64,000 bases of DNA from Puniceibacterium sp. IMCC21224 (GCF_001038505.1 NZ_LDPY01000001.1:1178001-1242000), one strand, 5' to 3'. Shown: positions 1 through 8,558, counted from the first letter of the stretch. The notes: generated from the letters alone by a model not told the origin. Program-made: numbers and translations.

Positions 1-1271
1 AGCAGGACAACCATGACCCAGCCCGCGACCGAGGTAGCGATCGCCGGGGCAACCCAGCCCAGAACCGGGGCCAGACCAATAGCCAGCCCTGCGTTCACCA
101 GCATCGACCAGACTGCGTAGACAAACGGTGTCCGTGTATCCTCACGGGCAAAGAACAGCGGCTGCAATACCTTTTGGAGAACGAAAGCCGGCAGGGCGAG
201 GCCATAGAGAGCGACAGCCATGGCGATGGCGGCGGCATCGTCCGAACTGGTGGCACCGCGTTGGAACAGGACCGACACCATCGGCAGCGGAATCACCACC
301 AGTGCCACGGCACAGGGGATGGTCAGTGCCAGCGAAATCTCGCCCGCGCGGCTGAGTGCGGCCTGTCCGCCAGTGTCATCACCGGCCTTGAGCCTGCGGG
401 ACAGATCTGGCAGCAGCACGATCCCGACAGCGATCCCGACAACGCCCAGCGGCAACTGATACAATCGGTCCGCAGCATAGAGCCAGCCAACCGCCTTTTC
501 GAAGTTCGACGCCACTTGCTGACCGACAAGCAGGTTGATCTGCATCACCCCGCCCGCGAGTGCAGCAGGAATGGCGACACGTGTCAGACGCTTCATGTCC
601 GGTGTCAGGCGCGGACGACCGGGGCGCAGGCTGATTCCGGCCTGATCGGCAGCGTACGAGACCAGCGCAAGCTGCGCGACACCGGCCAGCGGTACGATCC
701 AGACCAGTGCAGTCACCACGTCGCCGCCGGCATAATATGCCGCAACCATCGCGGTGATCACAAAGATATTAAGAAAGACAGGCGCGGCTGCAGCAGCAGC
801 GAAATGTCCTGCCGCATTCAATGCGCCCGAGAACAGCGCCGCCAGCGAGATAAAGAAAATATAGGGAAACACGATACGCCCATAGCCAACGGTCAGATCG
901 AAGCGGTCAGTCCCGGCAAAGCCACCCGCCGTGGCGTAGACCAGCGCCGGCATGAAGATCAGCGCCAGAGCGGTCAGGATCAGCAGTACAAAGCTCAGCC
1001 CGTTCATCGCATCGCGGGCAAATTTTATCGGATCGTCACCAGCTTCGTACTTTTTCGAAAACATCGGCACAAAGGCGGCGTTAAACGCCCCCTCGGCAAA
1101 GAAGCGGCGGAACATGTTGGGCAGGCGAAAGGCCGCGACAAAGGCGTCTAGGACCGGACCTGGCCCAATCAACGCGAGGATTATGATTTCTCGTGCAACC
1201 CCAAGGACGCGACTGGCAAGGGTCCAGAACCCGACCGTGAGAATGCCTGACATCAGGCGGATAGGCTTCAT
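1..1271 (-). CDS. murJ: Lipid II flippase MurJ (MviN), 5' part; C-terminus outside the window
   Basis: This is the N-terminal 423 codons of the MurJ/MviN flippase, which moves lipid II across the inner membrane for peptidoglycan synthesis. The minus-strand frame is open from the ATG at 1269-1271 to the window edge with no stop. The protein begins MKPIRLMSGILTVGFWTLAS and then carries the family landmarks SRVLGVAREI, DAFVAAFRLPNMFRRFFAEG and FNAAFVPMFSKKY, followed by hydrophobic membrane segments. A GGAG ribosome-binding site lies about 7 bases upstream of the ATG. MurJ is usually about 510 residues, so roughly 90 C-terminal residues lie beyond coordinate 1. The upstream neighbour is not the expected housekeeping gene but an insertion-scarred region. 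Confidence 0.95.
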   Translation of the reverse strand, partial: MKPIRLMSGILTVGFWTLASRVLGVAREIIILALIGPGPVLDAFVAAFRLPNMFRRFFAEGAFNAAFVPMFSKKYEAGDDPIKFARDAMNGLSFVLLILTALALIFMPALVYATAGGFAGTDRFDLTVGYGRIVFPYIFFISLAALFSGALNAAGHFAAAAAAPVFLNIFVITAMVAAYYAGGDVVTALVWIVPLAGVAQLALVSYAADQAGISLRPGRPRLTPDMKRLTRVAIPAALAGGVMQINLLVGQQVASNFEKAVGWLYAADRLYQLPLGVVGIAVGIVLLPDLSRRLKAGDDTGGQAALSRAGEISLALTIPCAVALVVIPLPMVSVLFQRGATSSDDAAAIAMAVALYGLALPAFVLQKVLQPLFFAREDTRTPFVYAVWSMLVNAGLAIGLAPVLGWVAPAIATSVAGWVMVVL

Positions 1272-1517
1272 TTCGGGCTCCCGCTCCGGGCGTCGTTGGT
1301 GACACGATGAGCAGATCTAGCGGATTGCCGTTTAAGGGGAAAGAGGCGCGGCGTGCTGGTCGGCATAGCACGTTCGATTCGGTCTACCCTGCCGGTTTGC
1401 GGTGGGTTTGATGCGGGAAAAACCGTGCGGTATAGTATGTGTCGTGACGGTCGGGTGCCCTATAGGATCGATAGGTTGATGAATAAAAACTGGCAAGCCC
1501 TCCTTAGCGAGTGCACT
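1272..1517. other. Intergenic stretch upstream of murJ, no supported gene
   Basis: These 246 bases lie between the murJ start and the left end of the IS element. Short open frames on both strands have no recognisable protein features. It probably holds the murJ promoter and leftover flank of the insertion hotspot. I found no copy of the tRNA-Ala 3' end here that would mark an attachment site. Confidence 0.5.
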
Positions 1518-1563
1518 TGCCCCCAACCTTGGACCACCTGGGTCTAGAGATTTCCGGCTTTCG

Positions 1564-2367
1564 TCAGATCGGTGGGCTGGTTTCACCTTCTGATTTTACG
1601 AGCATGATCGGTGACTTGTTTCCGATCGCGCTGTGGGGCCGTTCTTCGTTGTAGTATCTACGCCAAGTCTCCACCTTTTCTGCCGCATCCGCAAGGCTCA
1701 AGAACCAATGCGCGTTCAAACATTCCTGGCGAAACTTACCGTTGAAGGCCTCGATGAAGGCGTTGTCTGTCGGTTTTCCTGGCCTGCTAAAATCCAAAAC
1801 CACGCCCCGATGATAAGCCCACAGATCCAGATCCCGAGAGATAAATTCCGGCCCATTATCGACTCGAATGGTCTTAGGATACCCAATCTTGGCACAAGCC
1901 AGATCAAGAGATTTAACCACATCCTCACCGCGATAATTGAACCTTACGTCTAGAATTGGCACATAGCGCGAGAACGTATCGACGACGGTCAAAACGCGCA
2001 ATTTGCGGCCTGTGGCGAGTTGATCATGCACAAAATCCATTGCCCAGACGTCGTTATTCTTCACAGCTTCTGTGCGAGCATCCCGCAGCTTCGCTTTCAC
2101 GCGACGTTTCGGTGTCTTGTTGCGCAGTTGAAGACCCATCTCCTTGTAAATACGATATGTTTTTTTAGCGTTCACTGGCCAACCCTCACGCTGCAACACA
2201 AAATGGACGCGCCGATATCCATATCGAACGCGTGTCTCACAAATCTCCTTAATGCGCTTTTTCAACGCGGCCGGATCGGTGCGGCGGGATTTGTAATGAT
2301 AGGTCGAGCAATCAAACCGCAAAGCACCACATGCCTTTCGGATCGACACACGCCAATCAGACCGCAT
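1564..2367 (-). CDS. IS3-family transposase OrfB (DDE integrase domain)
   Basis: OrfB is the catalytic half of the IS3-type transposase: an rve integrase core preceded by an HTH_21-like segment ([16 protein letters not shown]). The DDE triad is visible in [16 protein letters not shown] and [15 protein letters not shown], so the enzyme looks intact. The listed ATG is probably not the main start. The frame is open upstream past this ATG into the end of orfA (codons GCT CTA AGG CCG GAT CGA AAG). As in other IS3 elements, the active protein is therefore probably an OrfAB fusion made by a -1 ribosomal frameshift near the AAAG at the end of orfA. It ends SEGETSPPI just inside the left inverted repeat. 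Confidence 0.93.
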   Translation of the reverse strand: MRSDWRVSIRKACGALRFDCSTYHYKSRRTDPAALKKRIKEICETRVRYGYRRVHFVLQREGWPVNAKKTYRIYKEMGLQLRNKTPKRRVKAKLRDARTEAVKNNDVWAMDFVHDQLATGRKLRVLTVVDTFSRYVPILDVRFNYRGEDVVKSLDLACAKIGYPKTIRVDNGPEFISRDLDLWAYHRGVVLDFSRPGKPTDNAFIEAFNGKFRQECLNAHWFLSLADAAEKVETWRRYYNEERPHSAIGNKSPIMLVKSEGETSPPI

Positions 2368-2399
2368 CCCATCGACAAGCTCACGCTTTCGATCCGGCC

Positions 2400-2666
2400 T
2401 TAGAGCTTTCGCTTGATAACGTCCTGCAACATCTCACGATCCAACGTCAGATCAGCGACAATCCGTTTCAAACGGTTGTTCTCGTCTTCCAGATCACGCA
2501 ACCGGCGCATCTCTGACGGCATCAGCCCCTCATACTTTTTCTTCCAGTTGAAATACGTCGCCGGACTTATCCCGGACTTGCGGCAAATCTCCGCAACCGT
2601 CGTGCCCTCATTACCTTGCTTAACAATAAACGCCTTTTGGGCGTCCGTGAATTTGGATGCTTTCAT
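2400..2666 (-). CDS. IS3-family transposase OrfA (helix-turn-helix)
   Basis: OrfA of the IS element (88 aa) is the DNA-binding subunit. It begins [18 protein letters not shown], has an HTH_8-type segment ([20 protein letters not shown]), then a leucine-zipper-like stretch ([20 protein letters not shown]), and ends [10 protein letters not shown], a typical IS3 OrfA ending. The ATG at 2666 is preferred over the in-frame GTG at 2675 because AAGGAG lies about 8 bases upstream of the ATG. The stop TAA follows CGA AAG CTC, and the AAAG tetramer there is a plausible -1 slippage site into orfB. Confidence 0.92.
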   Translation of the reverse strand: MKASKFTDAQKAFIVKQGNEGTTVAEICRKSGISPATYFNWKKKYEGLMPSEMRRLRDLEDENNRLKRIVADLTLDREMLQDVIKRKL

Positions 2667-2742
2667 CGCGTCCACTCCTTTTCCAGCCAGGAAAGTAGCA
2701 GTCGGAAACTCTAATTCAAAATGGTCCAGTTTTTAGGGGGCA

Positions 2743-3267
2743 GAGCACCTCCACCTTTTCCAGCCTCCTTAACATATCCCGGTAGGCGATTTGGTATTCA
2801 TGCAAGATCCGTTCCGGGCGGCTGTCTGCCTCGGCCTGAGGGATGCCACTGGCCTCACAGAACTGGGTCAGGAAGGCGTCGGTGCCCTCGGGGCGCATTA
2901 TCCCCCAGTATTCCTCTGACGACGCCTCAGCGAGCGCCAGAGAGTTCTCATACGGTGCGCGCTGATAATCGGACCTCGGGCCATCTGCGCCCAGCCGGTC
3001 TGTGGCTTTGGCGAGGCTTGCCGTGAAATACGCGTGTATCAGCTTTCGGAGTTCATCATGCCGCATCTCGGTCGGCACTCCGTTGCTGAGTAGTGAGGAA
3101 CTGCACAAGGCGAGATACCGGGCTAGGCACCCAGCGTACTTTGGGCAGCGTGTCCGAAGTGATACCCGGACTGTGTGTCTCTTGGTGGTAGCTGGTTGCT
3201 TTGGCATAGGCCAGCGGAAGTAGAAAATGCCGTGTCGGGAGCGCGAAAGGTATGAGTCGAAATGCAT
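2743..3267 (-). pseudogene. Tyrosine-type integrase, N-terminal fragment truncated by the IS
   Basis: The minus-strand frame starts MHFDSYLSRSRHGIFYFRWP and continues VRVSLRTRCPKYAGCLARYL, the arm/N-terminal region (DUF6538-like) of phage-type site-specific recombinases. About 175 residues precede the IS junction at about 2742. The reading frame then runs a few codons into the inverted repeat and stops at 2716. The core-binding and catalytic parts (R-H-R-Y) are absent and are not found on the other side of the IS, so this is a broken gene, not a simple interruption. It lies immediately 3' of tRNA-Ala, the usual place for an island integrase, so it is most likely the relic of an integrated element. 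Confidence 0.8.
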
Positions 3268-3332
3268 CTCTGTGCCTCACCTGTGTGGCACACCTATCTA
3301 AATCTTCTCTAAGACGTTGATCTTGAAGGAAA

Positions 3333-3408
3333 TGGTGGAGCCTAGGGGGATCGAACCCCTGACCTCCTGCATGCCATGCAGGCGCTCTCCCAGCTGAGCT
3401 AAGGCCCC
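3333..3408 (-). tRNA. tRNA-Ala (anticodon GGC)
   Basis: On the minus strand the 76-base sequence begins GGGGCCTTAGCTCAGCTGGG and ends GGCTCCACCA with an encoded CCA. The acceptor stem GGGGCCT pairs with AGGCTCC (with a wobble). The anticodon stem CCTGC/GCAGG closes the loop ATGGCAT with anticodon GGC. The T arm GGGGTTCGATCCCC is canonical. The 3' side faces the truncated integrase 65 bases away, which fits this tRNA having served as an attachment site. Confidence 0.97.
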
Positions 3409-3494
3409 ATTCCTGCACTGACGATATCTTTTTGCCAGTGCCGTAGCGCTGTGCCCGTTCAGGACACTGTGCGCGCTCTGTTACGCAAAGCTAC

Positions 3495-3524
3495 GGGGGG
3501 GATCAAGGGAAAAATCAGCCCCCC
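3495..3524 (-). terminator. GC-rich hairpin downstream of the FYDLN protein gene
   Basis: On the minus strand, a run GGGGGG with CTGAT pairs with ATCCCCCCC across a short T/C-rich loop, just after the stop of the 3536-3856 gene. It is a strong stem but lacks a clear following T run, so intrinsic termination is only probable. Confidence 0.4.
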
Positions 3525-3535
3525 GGAACAATGCT

Positions 3536-3856
3536 TCAGTCGTCGTCGGTTGCAACGTCCTTGATATCGTCGAGCGAGACGTTCTCGTCATCGTCGTCGT
3601 CATCCGCCAGAACATCGTCGTCGTCGTCCAGATCCACATCATCTTCGTCGAGAACGTCTTCGTCTTCGTCCTCTTTAACCTTGGCTTTGCGGGTCGCGCC
3701 ATCGGCCGCGTCCGCCGCGATCATGCTGCGTTTGTTGACATCAACCTCGACAACCTCGCCCGTGTAGGGGCTGATGATCGGGTTCTTGTTCAGGTCATAA
3801 AACCGTTTGCCGGTCGTCGGGCAGACGCGCTTGACGCCCCATTCTTCTTTGGGCAT
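3536..3856 (-). CDS. FYDLN-acid family protein (TIGR02300-type), acidic tail
   Basis: A 106-aa protein of the alphaproteobacterial FYDLN-acid family, whose function is unknown. It starts MPKEEWGVKRVCPTTGKRFY followed by DLNKNPIISPYTGEVVEV, the family signature. After about residue 55 it becomes an extended, highly acidic, low-complexity tail rich in Asp/Glu (VLDEDDVDLDDDDD and similar) that is probably disordered. The ATG at 3854-3856 is chosen over the longer frame starting at 3910 because family members begin MPKEEWG and an AAGGGGA element lies just upstream. The gene stands alone between tRNA-Ala and a divergent metallopeptidase gene. Confidence 0.9.
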   Translation of the reverse strand: MPKEEWGVKRVCPTTGKRFYDLNKNPIISPYTGEVVEVDVNKRSMIAADAADGATRKAKVKEDEDEDVLDEDDVDLDDDDDVLADDDDDDENVSLDDIKDVATDDD

Positions 3857-3962
3857 GGGAAGTCCCCTTCGCTCTCTTGATCCATGTGGACGATCCGGGC
3901 CAACTGCCATAACACTAAACCGGTGTCAAAGGCTTTGGCCGCATAACTCTTGATAGGTGTAT

Positions 3963-4655
3963 ATGGGCGATCTCACGCTCCCCGGCAACCCTCCGATTCC
4001 TGTGATCTTGCGACGATCGGCGCGCGCGCGTCGGCTGAGCCTGCGATTGTCGCAGTTGGACGGGCGTGTGACGCTGACCTTGCCGCAGCGTTTGCCCCAG
4101 GCGCAGGCGTTGGCTTTCCTGCATGAAAAAGAGGGCTGGTTGCGCAGCAACCTGGCGCAACAAGCCGAAATCGTGCCTGTCGGGCGCGGCGCGATGGTGC
4201 CGGTCGAAGGGAATGTGCGCCAGATCCAGTGCGTTCCGGGGCGCGGCATCCGTCTAGAGCCCGGCGCGATTCTGGTGCCTGGTGATCCGGCGCGGGTGGC
4301 GCCGCGTCTGCTGGGGCATTTCAAGGCGCTGGCGCGTGACCGGCTCGCACAGGCGTCGGATGCTTACGCAACGGAACTGGGGCGACCCTACACGCGGCTG
4401 ACGCTGCGTGACACCCGGTCGCGCTGGGGATCCTGTACCAGCGATGGCGGGTTGATGTATTCGTGGCGGCTGATTCTCGCCCCGCCAGAGGTGTTGCGCT
4501 ATGTCGCGGCGCATGAGGTGGCGCATCTGGCCGAGATGAACCATTCGCCTGCTTTCTGGGCCGTGGTCACGCAACTCTATGGCAACTGGAAAACACCGCG
4601 TCTTTGGCTGCGAAACCATGGTGCAGATTTGCACCGTTACCGGTTTGGCAATTGA
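3963..4655 (+). CDS. YgjP/DUF45-type SprT-like zinc metallopeptidase
   Basis: A predicted soluble zinc-dependent metal hydrolase of the YgjP (DUF45, SprT-like) family, about 230 aa and of normal length. The zinc site is the HEVAHL motif followed by MNHSPAFW. Family signatures also include RSARARRLSLRLS near the N-terminus, DTRSRWGSC in the middle and YGNWKTPRLWLR near the C-terminus. The physiological substrate of this family is not established. The ATG at 3963 is preferred over GTG 3957 because the TAGGTG ribosome-binding element would overlap the GTG. It is followed by the GntR regulator gene 31 bases downstream, possibly co-transcribed. Confidence 0.88.
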   Translation: MGDLTLPGNPPIPVILRRSARARRLSLRLSQLDGRVTLTLPQRLPQAQALAFLHEKEGWLRSNLAQQAEIVPVGRGAMVPVEGNVRQIQCVPGRGIRLEPGAILVPGDPARVAPRLLGHFKALARDRLAQASDAYATELGRPYTRLTLRDTRSRWGSCTSDGGLMYSWRLILAPPEVLRYVAAHEVAHLAEMNHSPAFWAVVTQLYGNWKTPRLWLRNHGADLHRYRFGN

Positions 4656-4667
4656 CGCCGTCGAAAT

Positions 4668-4679
4668 TTGTGATCACAA
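4668..4679. promoter_or_regulatory. Perfect 12-bp palindrome, candidate operator of the GntR regulator
   Basis: TTGTGATCACAA is a perfect dyad ending 7 bases before the ATG of the GntR-family gene. FCD/FadR-type GntR proteins bind short palindromes, so autoregulation is plausible. The role is inferred only from position and symmetry. Confidence 0.4.
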
Positions 4680-4686
4680 GCGCCGC

Positions 4687-5337
4687 ATGAGAAGTGTTCC
4701 ACGTACACAAGAGGCCGTCGTTTCGGCCCATGACCGGGTCTACCGCGGGCTGCGGTCGCGGATCATGCTGGGACAGATTGCTCCGGGTGAACCGCTGACC
4801 CTGCGCGGCATCGGTCGGTCGTTTGAGGTGTCGATGACACCCGCCCGCGAAGCGGTGCAGCGGCTGGTTGCCGAAGGCGCGTTGTCAATGTCGAACTCGG
4901 GGCGGGTTTCGACGCCGGAGCTGAGCAATGAGCGGATCGAGGAGTTGGCGGCGCTACGTGCCTTGATCGAGGTCGAGCTGGCCAGCCGGGCGCTGCCAAG
5001 GGCGCATATGGCCTTGATAGATCGGTTGCAGGCCGTCGATGGCACCATTTTGCAGGCGGTATCGAACCGCGATGCGGTGGGCTATATCCGTGGCAATCTG
5101 GAATTTCACCGAACCTTGTACCTGCGTTCCCAAGCGCCCGCGATGCTGGCCATGGCAGAAACCGTCTGGCTGCAACTTGGCCCTACCATGCGCGCGCTTT
5201 ACGATCGACTGCGTCGCACCGAGGCGCCGCAGTTTCACCGACTGATCATTGCGGCCCTCAAGGCGGGGGACGAGCCGGGGCTGCGGCTCGCCGTGCGGTC
5301 GGACGTCACGCAGGGTCTGCGTATGCTGATCAACTGA
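4687..5337 (+). CDS. GntR-family transcriptional regulator, FCD subfamily
   Basis: A 216-aa repressor-type regulator. The N-terminal winged helix (residues about 10-75) shows YRGLRSRIMLGQIAPGEPLT and SMTPAREAVQRLVAEGAL, hallmarks of GntR DNA-binding domains. The rest is an all-helical FCD ligand domain with EVELASRALP, GNLEFHRTLY and a C-terminal FHRLIIAALKAGD helix, including the metal-ligand-type FH positions of the family. The start at 4687 (MRSVPRTQEAV) is chosen because upstream residues of the longer frame overlap the preceding gene and carry no domain. A perfect palindrome sits directly upstream. The ligand cannot be read from the sequence. It lies near the NRPS region, but no operator copy was seen there. 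Confidence 0.9.
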   Translation: MRSVPRTQEAVVSAHDRVYRGLRSRIMLGQIAPGEPLTLRGIGRSFEVSMTPAREAVQRLVAEGALSMSNSGRVSTPELSNERIEELAALRALIEVELASRALPRAHMALIDRLQAVDGTILQAVSNRDAVGYIRGNLEFHRTLYLRSQAPAMLAMAETVWLQLGPTMRALYDRLRRTEAPQFHRLIIAALKAGDEPGLRLAVRSDVTQGLRMLIN

Positions 5338-5361
5338 CGGCGCGGGGGGCGCGACATCGGT

Positions 5362-8300
5362 TCAGAAATCCAAGCCTAATCGCGCATCGAGCCGGACAGT
5401 CGTCGCGAGGTCACCACCACTTGCGGTGATGCCCGCGCTCCAGATCGCGCCAGAACCCGCAGTGTAGGACGCACCGGCACCGACGCGCAGTTCGATCCCC
5501 TCGGCTGACCGTGCCTTTAGTGATCCGCTGGTGCCCGCGGTGCGGTAGCGAATGTCGGAACTGTCTGTGTCGGCATGGTAAAATACATCGGCACTGACCC
5601 AGGGCGACAGCGTCAGATCGCGCGGCTGGCGTTCCGCCTTGACCCCCAGGCCAAGCCGCAGGCGTTCATAGCTGCGTTCATCAAAGCTCATCGCGACGCC
5701 GGACGACGCGGATTCGGTAAAGGCGTCCTCGCTCACATGGAAGTAAGCCAGACTCGAGCGCCAGCTTGGGCGCCAGTTGCCGTGTTCGATGGTCTGGCCG
5801 ACGCCGACGATCGCGCTCCAGCGCTGTTGGTCGGTGCTGCCATGGGCGGTGCCCGCGCCAGTCTCGCGGCTGTAATCGACATCTGCTTTGCCGTAGAACA
5901 CCGACGCCGAGACGTCGAGCGCGCCAACCCCGAACCCGACGCTAAACCCCGCGGATAGGTTGTCGATATCCTGGGTCGCGCCGCCATCACTGACGCTGGC
6001 GCTGGATTGGGTCTGAGCCACGGACAGCGCGTAGTAGCCGCCAGATCCAAGCGGCCCGCCGATCCCCCCCATCAACCCGCTGGTGCCGATATCAAACCCG
6101 GCGACGCCATCCTCTTTGTCATACGAGGCAAAGGACCCCAGCCCGCGGGCGAATCCAAAGGGGCGGGACGGGGTGTTGCGTGCCATACCCTCGGACTGGC
6201 TCAGTGCCTGATCCAGAACCGAGAGGCTGTCGTTGTAGCTGCCGGCTGCCACGGCATCAAAGGCCGCCGGGCTGGTGCTGGTCAGTAGAACGCTGTTGGT
6301 GGTGTAGACCAGATTGTACTGCAGGCGACCGGATGACGCGTCAAGCACCCCAGCGGTATCGTCGATCTGTGAAAATGTGCCGGTCAGGCCGTTGACCGCT
6401 GTCAGGATCGGAGTCTGAATATCGCCGCTCAGCGGCGTACCCGTCAGGCGAAGCGTGCTGTTGTCCAGAACTGCGATCCCTGTGTGAGAGACGGCAAAGC
6501 CCTCGGACTTTTGTTCGTCGACCAAAAGGATATTTGCAGTGCCTGCGTTGCCAAACACGTTGATTTCAAGCATGCCGCCGGTCGGTTCAAACCGCGAAAC
6601 GGTCATCGAGGAAGCAGTGGTGCCGCCCGGCATTCCGGGGGCTGTGGTACCTGTGCCATCGACCATTCCCATCACCATGCCAACACCGTCCAGACGCGCG
6701 GCGCTGCCCAAGCTGATGTCGCCCAGCACGGCCCCGTTGATATGTACCGCGTCACTTCCGCCGGTGGCCAGGATGTCGCCGGCGATATTGCCAGTTGCCG
6801 CGACATTGATCGTATCGTCCGAACTCGAACTGGCGTCGATCGCCACGGCGCTGGCTCCGGTGGCCTCAACCTCGCCGAACACATCGACGGTGTTGCTGTT
6901 GCCGCCCAGTTGCAACAGGGTCAGTTCGTTGCCATAGCCTTCGATGATACCGTCAGCTTCGACTGTGATGGTCGTATCGGTTGCGGTCACGCCAACGCCA
7001 TTGTTGCCGTAGTAAACATATGTCGGCACGGCCGCGTCAAATCCAACGTCTGTCTCAATCCAGCGCTGCCCCGAGGGCTGGATGGTAAAGGCGTCGCTGA
7101 CTGTCATCGTTGTGTCTGCAACAGTGGTGGCGGTGCAAGTGGTTCCTGTCGCGTCAGAGGTGCATCCGCCCGGATTGTCCTGATAGGCGTTATACAGAAA
7201 CACGGTTTTTTGCAGGTCGTAGTAAACGCTGTTGATATCTGATGGCAGAAAATCCCGGTCGGACGGCAGGTTCAGAAACGTGTTAAGATCGCTGACGATA
7301 AAGAGGTCATCCAGTGGTGTAGTGGTGTCGCCGGGATAGTGGAACATCAACGTCTGATAGCCGCTCAGCTCGCCGCCGTGGCCCAGCATGAATGCGCCGG
7401 TTTCAGTGCTGTGCTGCCCGTAGATGCCCAGACCGTAGCCACCTTTGATCGTGCCGATCATGCCGTTCATGTCCGTGGTGTTGACCAGGCGTTCCGCAAA
7501 GACGGCAGGGTCCAGCGTGCCTTGGGCATTGGTGCTCACTTCGACCAGCCAGTTCAGCTGGTCCTCTATGTTCGAGATCATTGCGCCGGCAGAGTTTGGC
7601 ACCGATGGCGTCGTATCGGTAAAGTCGCTGAGCGTGCCGTATTGGTCCCACGTGCCGTTGGTGTGCTGGTCGGTCCCCCACTCGATGCCTATGGGGTATA
7701 GCGTGTTGGTCAGGTTCAGCGGCGTAATCACCTCGTCTGTGATCAGCGTGCCGATGTCGCGGCAGTTTCCAGCCTGACAACTTGCCGCCTCGGCAATGAT
7801 CCCGGCAAGCATGAAGTTCGCGTTCGAATATTCAAATGTGTTCTGGTCGCCGGGTGTCATGGTTGGCGCTTGAGCAAGGCTTGCGGTTAGCAGTTCCTGC
7901 CGGGTCAGATCATAGTCGCCGTCGTTGGCGTTCCAGACGTCCAGCACTGTCTGGCCGGGATGGATCGGATCAGGACCGGCCAAATATTCTGCAACCCCGG
8001 TGCGCATCGACAGCAAATCGTGTATGGTCAGGGTCTCGCGCAGGCTTTGTGACATCACCGACAGCGCTGAGGTTGCGTCGGGTTGCAATTCGTACCAGTG
8101 TTGGAGGGTGTCATCGAGGCTGACAACGCCATCATCGACAAATTGCAGCACGACAGTGCCGGTATACGTCTTGGTTTGACTGCCGATGTGAAACCTGTCG
8201 TCCACAACTAGCGCGCGACCGCCCTGCGAAGCAGAGGTCGGTCCGGTGACCCCTGTGGCGTCGGTCCATCGGGTGCCGTCACCAAACTGAATTGCAGCAG

Positions 8301-8451
8301 TTGACCCATAGAATCCGTATGCGCCAACAGTCGATTCGTGAGCGATGTCCAGCAATTCGGTCAGAGCAGGTGAATTTTGCGATGACGCAGCGTAAGGTGA
8401 TAATATTAAACAAATGATTAACGTCGTGCGGTTGTTGTTCACTTTGCGCAT
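5362..8451 (-). CDS. Autotransporter with beta-lactamase/S12-type serine hydrolase passenger
   Basis: A 1029-aa type Va autotransporter. A signal peptide (LIICLILSPYAASS) precedes a PF00144-like serine hydrolase (class C beta-lactamase / D-Ala-D-Ala carboxypeptidase / S12 esterase-peptidase family). The catalytic motifs are complete: S91-Q-T-K94, Y208-S-N210 and H358-G-G. A repetitive Gly/Thr/Asp-rich linker (about residues 440-730, with TVDVFGEVEATG-type beta-helix text) leads to a C-terminal autotransporter beta-barrel (about 760-1029) ending RLDARLGLDF with the terminal Phe. The hydrolase is therefore predicted to be surface-exposed or released. The gene is divergent from the NRPS cluster across a 160-bp promoter region. 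A role in maturation, degradation or resistance to the peptide product is inference. Confidence 0.9.
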   Translation of the reverse strand: MRKVNNNRTTLIICLILSPYAASSQNSPALTELLDIAHESTVGAYGFYGSTAAIQFGDGTRWTDATGVTGPTSASQGGRALVVDDRFHIGSQTKTYTGTVVLQFVDDGVVSLDDTLQHWYELQPDATSALSVMSQSLRETLTIHDLLSMRTGVAEYLAGPDPIHPGQTVLDVWNANDGDYDLTRQELLTASLAQAPTMTPGDQNTFEYSNANFMLAGIIAEAASCQAGNCRDIGTLITDEVITPLNLTNTLYPIGIEWGTDQHTNGTWDQYGTLSDFTDTTPSVPNSAGAMISNIEDQLNWLVEVSTNAQGTLDPAVFAERLVNTTDMNGMIGTIKGGYGLGIYGQHSTETGAFMLGHGGELSGYQTLMFHYPGDTTTPLDDLFIVSDLNTFLNLPSDRDFLPSDINSVYYDLQKTVFLYNAYQDNPGGCTSDATGTTCTATTVADTTMTVSDAFTIQPSGQRWIETDVGFDAAVPTYVYYGNNGVGVTATDTTITVEADGIIEGYGNELTLLQLGGNSNTVDVFGEVEATGASAVAIDASSSSDDTINVAATGNIAGDILATGGSDAVHINGAVLGDISLGSAARLDGVGMVMGMVDGTGTTAPGMPGGTTASSMTVSRFEPTGGMLEINVFGNAGTANILLVDEQKSEGFAVSHTGIAVLDNSTLRLTGTPLSGDIQTPILTAVNGLTGTFSQIDDTAGVLDASSGRLQYNLVYTTNSVLLTSTSPAAFDAVAAGSYNDSLSVLDQALSQSEGMARNTPSRPFGFARGLGSFASYDKEDGVAGFDIGTSGLMGGIGGPLGSGGYYALSVAQTQSSASVSDGGATQDIDNLSAGFSVGFGVGALDVSASVFYGKADVDYSRETGAGTAHGSTDQQRWSAIVGVGQTIEHGNWRPSWRSSLAYFHVSEDAFTESASSGVAMSFDERSYERLRLGLGVKAERQPRDLTLSPWVSADVFYHADTDSSDIRYRTAGTSGSLKARSAEGIELRVGAGASYTAGSGAIWSAGITASGGDLATTVRLDARLGLDF

Positions 8452-8540
8452 AAAACCTGATTCCTCAAAACAGAATGTTGTTTTCTAACATATATTTCCT
8501 TACAGACCAAGTTGAGTGTTTACCGTTTTTCAGAATTGTC

Positions 8541-8558
8541 CTAGCGTCACACCGCTAG
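8541..8558. promoter_or_regulatory. 18-bp dyad CTAGCG-N6-CGCTAG in the divergent promoter region
   Basis: A perfect 6+6 inverted repeat with a 6-base spacer (TCACAC) in the AT-rich interval between the autotransporter and the first NRPS gene. Its size and CT...AG ends resemble operators of dimeric regulators such as LuxR-type proteins. No luxR gene is present in the window, so the regulator is unknown. Confidence 0.35.

Larger units (their letters stand above)
1518..2742 (-). mobile_element. IS3-family insertion sequence, about 1.2 kb, complete
   Basis: A complete IS3-family element with two overlapping transposase frames on the minus strand. The two ends form an imperfect inverted repeat. 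The left end reads TGCCCCC, then TGGACCA, then TTTCCGGCT. The right end, read inward on the minus strand, gives TGCCCCC, then TGGACCA, then TTTCCGACT. Outer limits are taken at the TGCCCCC blocks (1518 and 2742). If only the TGGACCA blocks are counted, the limits are 1530 and 2728. I see no direct target duplication: the flanking bases differ (ACT on the left, GAG on the right). The element interrupts an integrase gene on its right. Confidence 0.85.

Noticed and set aside
1332..1586. Short minus-strand frame upstream of murJ as the lost 3' part of the integrase
   Set aside because: It contains none of the catalytic recombinase residues and reads into the IS end.
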